Assembly (NCBI RefSeq): GCF_022559585.1 | Contig: NZ_CP087114.1 | Location: 165,095 to 229,094 of the forward strand | Reading direction: 5' to 3' | Origin: Bartonella machadoae | Lineage (GTDB): Bacteria; Pseudomonadota; Alphaproteobacteria; Rhizobiales; Rhizobiaceae | DNA length: 64,000 bases | In this document: positions 1-9,100 of the stretch, one piece after another | Layout: each line of letters opens with the position of its first letter | Numbering within the stretch: the first letter of the stretch is position 1 | Program-made: the position numbers and the translations under genes | The notes under the pieces: generated by a model | What the model saw: only the letters and a program-made list of their open reading frames with translations | What the model was told of the DNA's origin: nothing | Databases searched by the model: none

Positions 1-3000
1 AATCGACGCAAGCAGTGAATGGTTCACAGCTTTTTGCGACCAATCAACATGTAAGCACCGTGTCTACCAATCTTGAAACAGCCGCTAGGAATATAGCTAA
101 ATCCTTTGGTGGCGGCGCTAAGTACGAGAATGACGCATGGACGGTACCAAGTTTCAAGGTTAAGAGCTTTGAAGAAGATGGGAAAATAGAGGATAAAGAG
201 TATCCTGATGTCGCCTCAGCTTTTGCTGGAGTAGGTAGTTCATTTACAAATGTTAATAATAGAATTACGAATGTTAAGGATGAGATTACCAAAGAGATTA
301 GCCAAGTAGTTAAAGACAGTCTTGTTAAGCAGGATGAGAAGACCAAGGTTATCAAGATTGGAGGCGAACAGGATGGTACGACAATCACTATTGCCGATAA
401 GGATAATAAAGATCGGATTCTTTCAGGCGTGAAAGCAGCAGCGAATGATAATGAAGCTGTTAATAAGGGTCAGCTTGATAAAGGTTTGAAAGATCTTTCG
501 AACAGTCTTCAGTCTGAAGAATCCGCTGTTGTTCTTTATGATAAAGGATCAGATGGTAATACCAATTATGGTAGTGTGACGTTTGGAAAAGGTAAAGATT
601 CGTCTCCTGTTGGTTTACATAATGTTGCCAATGGCCAGCTTTCTGAGGGTTCACATGATGTTGTTACAGGTGGTCAGATTAATACGATTTCCCAGGATGT
701 TGCGAAATTCTTGGGTGGTGATGCAGGATTTAAGAATGGTGCATTTACAGGACCAACCTATCAATTATCTAAGGTTTCTAAAGATGGTCATGTAGAAAAG
801 CATGCATTTAAAGATGTTGGTTCAGCCTTCTCAGGACTTGATGAGAACATCAAAAATGTCAATGATCGGATTAAGGATGTTTCTGAAAGTGTTGCACAGG
901 ATTCTTTGAACTGGAACAAGGACGAAGGAGCGTTTGTAGCAACGCATGGTGAAAAAGGCGGCAAAAAAACCAACAGCAAGATTAAGTTTCTTGCCAATGG
1001 CGATATTGCAGAAGGATCGACGGAAGCAGTAAATGGCTCTCAGCTTTATTCCATGAGTAATACGCTAGCGACCTATTTAGGAGGTGGAGCTGGATATGCG
1101 AATGGCGAATGGCATAAACCTGATTTCAAGGTTAATGTTGTCAAAGAAGATGGCAGTGCAGTTGAAGAGAAGAGCTATAAGACTGTAGCGGAAGCCTTTG
1201 CAGGTGTAGGAAGTTCATTCACGAATATTCATAAAGAGCTTAAGACTGAGATTAAAAAAGTCGTTGGAGACAGTCTTGTTAAGCAGGATGCTGATACCAA
1301 AGTTATCAAGATAGGAGCAGAGAAAGGCGGCAGTATCATTAGTATTGCCAATAGTGGAGATGCATCGCGGACCTTGTCTGGAGTGAAATCTGGTGTACTT
1401 TCGAAAGAATCGACGGAAGCAGTAAATGGCTCTCAGCTTTATTCCATGAATAATACGCTAGCGGCCTATTTAGGAGGTGGAGCTGGATATGCGAATGGCG
1501 AATGGCATAAACCTGATTTCAAGGTTAATGTTGTCAAAGAAGATGGCAGTGCAGTTGAAGAGAAGAGCTATAAGACTGTAGCGGAAGCTTTTGCAGGTGT
1601 AGGAAGTTCATTCACGAATATTCATAAAGAGCTTAAGACTGAGATTAAAAAAGTCGTTGGAGACAGCCTTGTTAAGCAGAATGAAGAGACACATGTTATC
1701 AGTATAGGAGGTGAAAAGAGTGGTACTGAAGTTAAGCTTGCGAATGTTGATGGCGCATCGCGGACGTTGTCTGGAGTAAAATCTGGTGCGCTTTCGGAAG
1801 AATCGACGCAAGCGGTGAATGGTTCACAGCTTTTTGCGACCAATCAACATGTAAGCACCGTGTCTACCAATCTTGAAACAGCCGCTACGGATATAGCTAA
1901 ATCCTTTGGTGGTGGTGCTAAGTATGAAGGTGGTGTATGGACTGCTCCTAAATTTACGGTTAAGAGCTTTGAAGAAGAAGGGAAGGTTTCTGATGAGACC
2001 TATCATGATGTTGCCTCAGCTTTTGCTGGAGTAGGTAGTTCATTTAGCAATGTGAATAATAGAATTACGAATGTTAAGGATGAGATTACCAAAGAGATTA
2101 ACCAAGTTGTCAGTGATAGTCTTGTTAAGCAGGATGAGACGACCAAGGTTATCAAGATTGGTGCGGAGAAAGAAGGTACAGCAATAACAATTGCCAACAG
2201 TAATGGTGATGCACGTAGTCTTTCTGGTGTAAAAGCAGCAATTCTCTCTGAAAGCTCGACAGAAGCAGTAAATGGTGGTCAGCTTTATTCATTGAATAAG
2301 ACGCTAGCGACTTATTTTGGTGGCGATGCACAGTTTGCAGATGGCAAGTGGACTCCACCAAGTTTCAAAGTTCTGACCTTCAATGATGATGGCAGTTCAA
2401 AAGAAGAGAGTTATCCAGATATTACAGCTGCCTTTGCGGGTGTAAGCAGTTCCTTCAAGAAGCTTCATAAAGAGCTTTCTGATAATTCTGATAAAGTTGA
2501 GCAGAATGCATTGTTGTGGAGCGATGAAGAGAACGCCTTTGTAGCGCTTCATGGGCAGGGATCTGACAGAAGCAAGAGCAAACTGAAATCCCTTTTAGAT
2601 GGTGATATTTCTGAAGGCTCGACGGAAGCGGTCACAGGTAATCAGCTTTATGCTCTGAATACGACCCTTGCGACCTATTTTGGTGGTGGAGCTAAGTATG
2701 AGAATGGTGTATGGACGCCTCCTAGTTTCAATGTTGCCCAATTTAATTCTGATGGGAGTTCCTCTACGAAGGAGAGCCATGATGTCGCGGGTGCCTTTAA
2801 TACTGTCAGTGAGAGTATGACGAATATCAACAACCGTATTAAGGATGTCTCTGATAATATAGATAAGAATAGTTTGCATTGGAATGAGGAGCAAGGAGCG
2901 TATGATGCAAGTCATAATGGTGAAGCGTCTCATATTACCAATATAGCGAATGGAGAGATCAAAGCTGGCTCACAAGATGCTGTGAATGGAGGTCAGCTAT

Positions 3001-3635
3001 GGGAAACGAATGAAAGGGTAACGAAGGTTGAGAACAGGGTAGATACGCTTGATAAACATGTCCAAGATATTGAAATAGCGGTAACGGATGGAGCTGTTAA
3101 CTATGACAAAGGTGCAGATGGTAAAAAGACCAATAGCATCACGTTAGTAGGTGGCAATGAGAGTGATCCGGTTTTGATAGACAATGTAGCGGACGGCAAG
3201 ATTGAAACAGGCTCTAAGCAAGCAGTCAATGGTGGTCAGTTACATGATTATACTAAAGATCAGATGAAGATAGTTCTTGATGATGCGAAGAAATATACGG
3301 ATGATCAAGTGGGTAGTCTTGTCAATAAAGGTGTTAACGAAGCAAAATCCTATACAGACATGAAGTTTGAGACGTTAAGCTATGCTGTTGAGGATGTTCG
3401 CAAAGAGGCAAGGCAAGCAGCGGCTATTGGTTTGGCGGTTTCTAACTTAAGTTACGATGATACACCTGGAAAGCTAAGTATTTCATTTGGTAGTGGTTTA
3501 TGGTATAACCAATCTGCGATTGCTTTTGGTGCAGGTTATACTTCTGAAGATGGCAGAATCCGTTCTAACGTATCTGCTACCAGTGCTGGAGGTCGTTGGG
3601 GCGTAGGTGCTGGATTGAGGATAACGCTTAACTAA
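1..3635 (+). CDS. Trimeric autotransporter adhesin (BadA/Vomp family), 3' part only
   Basis: The reading frame is open from the first base (frame starting at base 3) and ends at TAA 3633-3635, so the gene begins upstream of the window. What remains is about 1,210 residues of stalk plus the membrane anchor. The stalk has seven neck-plus-FGG modules, each with a neck such as EAVNGSQLY, then an F/L-G-G motif, then W.xP.FKV strands and a coiled coil. It ends with necks AVNGGQLW and AVNGGQLHDY, a coiled coil, and the YadA-type four-strand beta-barrel anchor beginning near RQAAAIGLAVSNL and closing on an aromatic-free LRITLN end. TAAs of this type bind host matrix and cells and anchor as trimers in the outer membrane. 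The stalk is nearly identical to the end of the TAA at 6200-17269, but it has one extra 131-residue module and a divergent anchor. Family assignment is secure; the exact adhesin name is not. Confidence 0.95.
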   Translation, partial: STQAVNGSQLFATNQHVSTVSTNLETAARNIAKSFGGGAKYENDAWTVPSFKVKSFEEDGKIEDKEYPDVASAFAGVGSSFTNVNNRITNVKDEITKEISQVVKDSLVKQDEKTKVIKIGGEQDGTTITIADKDNKDRILSGVKAAANDNEAVNKGQLDKGLKDLSNSLQSEESAVVLYDKGSDGNTNYGSVTFGKGKDSSPVGLHNVANGQLSEGSHDVVTGGQINTISQDVAKFLGGDAGFKNGAFTGPTYQLSKVSKDGHVEKHAFKDVGSAFSGLDENIKNVNDRIKDVSESVAQDSLNWNKDEGAFVATHGEKGGKKTNSKIKFLANGDIAEGSTEAVNGSQLYSMSNTLATYLGGGAGYANGEWHKPDFKVNVVKEDGSAVEEKSYKTVAEAFAGVGSSFTNIHKELKTEIKKVVGDSLVKQDADTKVIKIGAEKGGSIISIANSGDASRTLSGVKSGVLSKESTEAVNGSQLYSMNNTLAAYLGGGAGYANGEWHKPDFKVNVVKEDGSAVEEKSYKTVAEAFAGVGSSFTNIHKELKTEIKKVVGDSLVKQNEETHVISIGGEKSGTEVKLANVDGASRTLSGVKSGALSEESTQAVNGSQLFATNQHVSTVSTNLETAATDIAKSFGGGAKYEGGVWTAPKFTVKSFEEEGKVSDETYHDVASAFAGVGSSFSNVNNRITNVKDEITKEINQVVSDSLVKQDETTKVIKIGAEKEGTAITIANSNGDARSLSGVKAAILSESSTEAVNGGQLYSLNKTLATYFGGDAQFADGKWTPPSFKVLTFNDDGSSKEESYPDITAAFAGVSSSFKKLHKELSDNSDKVEQNALLWSDEENAFVALHGQGSDRSKSKLKSLLDGDISEGSTEAVTGNQLYALNTTLATYFGGGAKYENGVWTPPSFNVAQFNSDGSSSTKESHDVAGAFNTVSESMTNINNRIKDVSDNIDKNSLHWNEEQGAYDASHNGEASHITNIANGEIKAGSQDAVNGGQLWETNERVTKVENRVDTLDKHVQDIEIAVTDGAVNYDKGADGKKTNSITLVGGNESDPVLIDNVADGKIETGSKQAVNGGQLHDYTKDQMKIVLDDAKKYTDDQVGSLVNKGVNEAKSYTDMKFETLSYAVEDVRKEARQAAAIGLAVSNLSYDDTPGKLSISFGSGLWYNQSAIAFGAGYTSEDGRIRSNVSATSAGGRWGVGAGLRITLN
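296..3449 (+). repeat. Long near-identical repeat, copy 1 (TAA stalk)
   Basis: This segment matches 14323-17083 almost base for base. The coordinate offset is 14,027 up to about position 1240 and 13,634 after about 1620, because copy 1 contains an additional 393-bp unit. Scattered differences sit in small clusters, for example around 2600-2740 and near 3075. The match stops abruptly at 3449, just inside the anchor domain. Confidence 0.9.
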
Positions 3636-3646
3636 CAGTAAAAAGT

Positions 3647-3686
3647 ACATTCGCCTTTGTCTGATCGGACAAAGGCGAATGTTTTA
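3647..3686 (+). terminator. Strong intrinsic terminator after the first TAA
   Basis: Bases 3647-3661 and 3668-3682 form a perfect 15-bp stem around a 6-base loop, followed by a T-rich run. It starts 11 bases after the TAA stop codon. A similar hairpin with compensating base changes follows the anchor relic at 5141-5175. Confidence 0.9.
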
Positions 3687-3689
3687 TAT

Positions 3690-4403
3690 CTAAAAAAATA
3701 ATATTTTATACAGAAAGTTATAGAGCAGTATACTTACAAAGTTCATAAAAGTATATTTTGTATAATAATTTTAGTGAATCTGTTTTTAGTTAAATGGAAG
3801 TATTTTCACTACAATTTACAAATGCCAAAAACATTTTTATATACATATAATAATGAATAATATGCATAATCGTACAGCATTAAAAGTGCATGTTTTATAA
3901 TTTCATTAATAGAAATATCTATTAGAGGATATGATTAAAAAAGTCCCATTTTTTACGACTCTATTTATTTGTATGTAGTAGCAACAGTAATTAAGTAAAA
4001 TGCACTCTAATCAAAATGAGGGCGTTTAAAAAGCATAACCATACAATCAATATTCCTCTACAAAGCCTACAGAGCGACCAATGAGGCTATGAATTTAATA
4101 ATCATTCATGAATCAAAATGAACAATTGTTAAAAATAAGTTAATTTTTTCCGTGTGTTTCTTTTTAATAGCTTATAGGACAGAGGTAGTTTTTAAGTTCA
4201 ATGACTTTTTCGCAAAGTGGGGGAAGTAGGTCATAAAAAAATTACAAAACTGCTGTTATTCCATCTCAGAGCATACCAACGGACAAAAATCTAAAGCCCA
4301 AGTGTGTATCATCTATTTTTACAGAAAAAACGCAATAATTCTACACAAAAATCTCTAAATTATTTAGCAAAAAACTCAAATTTCTCTCGCAATAAATACT
4401 TTA
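3690..4403. other. Intergenic region between adhesin copies
   Basis: No convincing gene is visible. The AT-rich sequence resembles, at low identity, the region after the anchor relic (about 5175-5560). One example is the stretch around 3895-4020 compared with 5375-5540, which includes a cat/gtattttataatt segment in both. I read it as the duplicated and diverged 3' flank of an ancestral TAA gene. Confidence 0.5.
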
Positions 4404-5103
4404 TTGCGTCCTAAGCGTACTACATTTAATAACGGTGCACAAAGATGTCCTCTTTCTGTCTATATCATTTATTCTCAGTCCCAAGATGAATGGGAAAATG
4501 TTTCAGATGGCTTTCCTTTTATGGACATGGTGCCTGCAGCAAAATTCTCTCGTTCTCTCGATGATGTAGACGATGAAAGTTCTCTTGAGATGTCCGACGA
4601 GTCAATGGATTCAGCAGGTTATGATGAGAGTGTCCCATTTTTGATGGACGATATAGCGGATGGCAAGATTGAAACAGGCTCTAAGCAAGCGGTAAATGGT
4701 GGTCAGTTGCATGATTACACTGAGGGTCAGATGAAGATAGTTCTTGAAGATGCGAAGAAATATACGGATGAGCAAGTGGGTAGTCTTGTCAATAATGGTG
4801 TTAACGAAGCAAAAGCCTATACAGATATGAAGTTTGAGGCGTTAAGTTATGCTGTTGAGTATGTTCGCAAAGAGACAAGACAAGCAGCAGCTATTGGTTT
4901 AGCAGTCTCTAACTTACGTTACTTCGACGATCCAGGATCTTTAAGTGTTTCATTTGGTGGTGGTCTGTGGCGTGGTCAATCTGCATTTGCTTTTGGTGCA
5001 GGTTATACCATCTGAAGATGGCAAGATTCGTTCTAATTTATCAGCAACCAGTGCCGGAGGTCATTGGGGAGTTGGTGGTGGAATAACTCTGAAGTTACAA
5101 TAA
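4404..5103 (+). pseudogene. Frameshifted TAA anchor-domain relic
   Basis: From about 4620 the frame encodes the last neck (KQAVNGGQLHDY), the coiled coil (YTDEQVGSLVN) and the YadA-type anchor of a BadA/Vomp adhesin. A single extra A at about 5009, compared with the sequence around 17170 and 3540, shifts the frame, so the first frame stops at 5013-5015. In the shifted frame the normal end continues (SEDGKIRSNLSATSAGG, ending ITLKLQ) to TAA 5101-5103. The first 70 or so codons, read from a TTG at 4404, are acidic and unrelated to any TAA part I know. There is no signal peptide, head or stalk. It is most likely the remains of a third tandem adhesin gene; a functional product is unlikely. Confidence 0.8.
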
Positions 5104-5140
5104 CACCAGATAATACAAAAAACGACAATTTAACCGAATT

Positions 5141-5175
5141 CTCGCCCTTGTCTTATGAGGCAAGGGCGAAAGTTT
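5141..5175 (+). terminator. Intrinsic terminator after the TAA anchor relic
   Basis: A stem pairs 5142-5150 with 5161-5169 (cgcccttg with caagggcg), extended by a few weaker inner pairs, and a T-rich run follows. It sits 38 bases after the shifted-frame stop. Its stem differs from the 3647-3686 hairpin by paired changes, so both probably descend from one terminator. Confidence 0.75.
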
Positions 5176-6199
5176 ATATGATAGATAAAGCAATATTTTT
5201 CATAGAAAATGATAGAGTAATATATAGAAAACTCCATAATAATATATTCTATAGGAATAATCTTTGTGAGAGTGATTTTAGTAAGAAATACGAAGCACTT
5301 TAATAAAAATTTTAGAAATATAAAGTAATCTCTCTAAGCAAAACGGATAGAGTACGTCATCCAATCACAATTTTAAGGCATGTATTTTATAATTCCCTTG
5401 ATAGAAAATATCCATTGGGGAGATACTGTCAAAAATAAAAATCCTATTTTACCATTTTCTTTGTACACAGCTGCACAAATCATAAGGTACGGAGTCGTCT
5501 TAATGATTAATAAGACTCATTTTGATCAAAAGGAACTACAAAAAACGATGAAACAAAAACCTCTCTATAAGTCTACAACATATGCAATAAAGCGATAAAT
5601 TTCAAAATTATAATGGTATTTCATGGTTACATAAATTGAAAAGACTCATTCTGTAAAAATAATTAAATTCATTTTCTTCTTGCTTTTCTTCTTAAGAGTT
5701 TATAAAAGCTATTAATTAAGACTCATTTTGATAAGAAGTAAGAAACTTATCGCAAGGGGAGGTGCAGGTGGTTATGAAAATCCATACAACTTATTTCAAG
5801 TGCTTCAAAAAAATAATCCTGAAACATCGAGCCATGTTACCTATCTTTACGATAAGAACACAATGAACTCATGATAGGCACTCAACCCTTCCCATAAACA
5901 TACAAAGCAAACTATTTCTTTAAAGATCATGAAGCACAAATTCAACAAACAAAGACACTTTTCTCGTATTTATCTCATTTTTCACTATCGATCACCCTAA
6001 AAACATCAGTGAAAAAAACGCCTCAGTTTAAGATGGAAAAATAAAAACCTTACCAAAGCTTTCATCTCCTCTTTCTACCTCTTCAACAAATCCAAATTTC
6101 ATAAAGAACAAGCAAAAATCACACCAATACATCACCTCTAGCGCTGAAATGTGTTTTTTTTATGTTCTAAAATATATTTTCTTACCTGGAGAATTTGTT
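5176..6199. other. Long region upstream of the complete TAA
   Basis: About 1 kb is without a convincing intact gene. Its left part resembles the flank at 3690-4400. The short phrase aagactcattttgat occurs at about 5512 and again at about 5718, with a third diverged copy near 5640. The right part must carry the promoter and 5' leader of the adhesin. I cannot place a promoter with confidence, although an AT-rich stretch at about 6166-6182 lies just before the ribosome binding site. Confidence 0.5.
5728..5874 (+). pseudogene. Possible short coding relic
   Basis: Forty-eight codons run from a TTG to TGA with ordinary protein-like composition, including ARGGAGGYENPYNLFQVLQ and SSHVTYLYDKN. The surrounding sequence is clearly non-coding. 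I do not recognise the family. There is no convincing ribosome binding site. It may be a fragment of a decayed gene between adhesin copies, or chance. Confidence 0.25.
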
Positions 6200-9100
6200 A
6201 TGAAAAAAATCTATACCACGGTTTTAAGTTATTTTCCTGTTCAGTCATCTTTGATTAAAGCAGTTGCGTTGGGAACTGCAATGGCAACACTTTTATCAAG
6301 CGTTTCTCCTGTTTTTTCTTCCAATTTATCGATAACAGGAGCAATTATCCGCAGCGATAATTCTCCTAATGTAGCTTATCCTTTTGGTAGCCATGGAAGC
6401 ATTGTCTTCTCTGGTGATGATGATTTTTGTGGTGTGGATAGAATTGTTGGTCGCGATGGAACATTGCTCACTGGAGGTGTTGGGCTAAGTGCGGAGACGC
6501 AGTATAATAGATTTATTACCAATCAAGTGTATTATAATCGTAATCCTTATGGTTCTATGACACAGCAGATTCCGTGGACTGGTAATGGTTTGGCTGGTCC
6601 TACGAGTGGTTATATGGGTGCTCTTACTGGTGGAGCTGGTAATATTCTACCTCGGGCTTTTGGTGTTTATTCTTTTGCGACAGGGTGTGGATCTTATGCT
6701 TCGGGTAATTATTCAACGGCTTTTGGTGCCGGTGCGACAGCAAAAGGAGGGGGAGCAATAGCCTTTGGTGTTTCTGCGCTTGCAAAGGACCAGGCAAGTA
6801 TTGCTATTGGTATAGGATCAGAGGCATCTGCTATATCTGCTCTCGCATTTGGTGGGCTTGCAACTGCGAAAGCTGAAAATTCATTGGCGGTAGGGATCAA
6901 ATCTCTTGTTGAAGAAGGCGCTAAGAGTGCTGTTGCTATTGGGACAGAAGCACAGGCTACTCTTGAAGAGGCTGTAGCTCTGGGAGCATATTCTGTATCT
7001 AATCGTAAACGTGGCGTTTTGGGTTATAATCCTCTAACAGGTAAAGCAAAAACAGCAGGCGATCATGTTTGGGAAAGTAGCTTGGCAGCACTTAGTGTTG
7101 GGAATGTTGAGAGCGGAAAAACACGGCAGATTACAGGTGTTTCTGCTGGTTCTGAAGATACAGATGCGGTGAATGTGGCGCAGTTAAAAGCAGTACGAGA
7201 AGCAGCAGCTATAAAAGGCTTAAAAATTAACACCACCAATACAGATTTTACAGATCCCGTTGCTGCTGCACAAGATTCAATTGCACTTGGTAACAACGCC
7301 CATGTTGATAAAGATTCCTCTTATGGGATTGCTATTGGTAAAAACGCAACTATTGAAGATGCCTTGTATTCGCTTGCTGTTGGTATGAACGCAAAAATTG
7401 ATGAAGGTTCCTTGTATGCGTTTGCTATTGGTACAAACGCAAAAATTGATGCAAAATCCTCTTATGGGATTGCTATTGGTACAAACGCAGAAATTGGTAA
7501 AGGTTCCCGTCACGGGATTGCTATTGGTACAAACGCAAAAGCATTGATTGAAGATTCTGTTGCTTTGGGTTTGGAATCCATATCTGATGTTGGCGCTGGT
7601 ATTGCAGGTTATGATCCTAGTACTAGAAGGAACTCAATCGCAGAGGATAAGATATGGCGAAGCACTCTTGCTGCACTCAGTATTGGTAGTATTAAGGACG
7701 GAAAAACCAGACAGATTGTAGGTGTTGCTGCTGGTACTGAAGACACAGATGCGGTCAACGTGGCACAGCTAAAAGCTCTACAAAGCTCTATAACCCCAAG
7801 TTGGGATCTTTCTGTTAATGGTAAAAATACAACGAATGTTAATTCAAGCAATCCAGTGGATTTAGAAGCTGGAAGTACAAATATTACGCTTACAAAAGGA
7901 GAAAACGACAATAAGGTAAAATTTGATTTAGCTAGAGGTATTACAGTAGGTACAGTACAAGCAGAGAAAATACAAGTAGGAAAAAACACCTTAGATGAAA
8001 CGGGCTTAGTAATTAACGGTGGTCCGAAAATAACCACTTCTGGCATTGACGCTGGCGGTAGAAAGATAACAGGAGTTGCAGAAGGTAGTGATAATACAGA
8101 TGCTGTTAACAAGGGGCAACTTGATGAAAGTTTAAAGAGGCTTTCCAACAATCTTCAGTCTGATGATTCTGCTGTCGTTCATTACGATAAGAAAGAAGGC
8201 GAAAAAGGTGGCATTAATTATGCGAGTGTTACTTTAGGTGGTAAAGATAAAGATAAGGTACAGGTAGGTATTCACAATGTTGCCGACGGTGCAATCTCTT
8301 CAGAATCCCATGATGCAATCAGTGGTTCACAGCTTTATTCTCTCGGTAGCAAGGTTGCATCTTACTTTGGTGGTGGTGCTGAATACAAGAATGGTCAATT
8401 GAGCGAGCCTGATTTTAAGCTTAATATAGTTAATGCTGATGGTGTTTCTGAAGCGACTTATCATGATGTCACCAGTGCTTTTAAAGGGGTAGGTAATTCA
8501 TTAAAGAATATTAAGAATGAAATTAAGAATGAGATTGCTACTGTTCAAGGAGATTCTTTGTTATGGAGTGATAAAGAACAGGCCTTTGTCGCAACACATC
8601 ACAAAGCAGATGGCAAAGAAGGACAAAAAACAAGCAGCACAATTAGGTTTGTTGCAGGTGGAGCTCAAACTCAAAATTCAACTGAGGCCATAAATGGTAG
8701 CCAGATGTATATGTTAGGTACTAGGATGGCTACGTTCTTTGGTGGTGGTGCTGATTTTGGGAATGGAAACTGGGACTATCCAAAATTTAAATTTAAAACC
8801 ATCAAGGATGATGGTACTGAAGAAGAGAATAGCTATGATAATGTAGCAGATGCATTTGCGGGTGTTGGTACCACTTTCACAACTATTCAGAAGAAATTTA
8901 CAGAACAAGTTAATAATGTAATTCAAAAATTTGAAGGTGAGAGTGTTGTTAAGTGGGATAATGCAACAAAGTCTATCACCATTGGTCAAGAAAAAGATGG
9001 CAATGTAATCAATCTCCAAAACAAGGATAACGAGAGCCGAACGATTGCAGGTTTGATAGGTGGGGAAATCTCTAAAGATTCAAACGAGGCGGTAAATGGT

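Noticed and set aside
5064..5598. Short plus-strand frames after the anchor relic (5064-5303, 5380-5598)
   Set aside because: The first starts inside the shifted anchor sequence and runs through the terminator; the second lies in a diverged copy of the 3' flank. Neither has a ribosome binding site.
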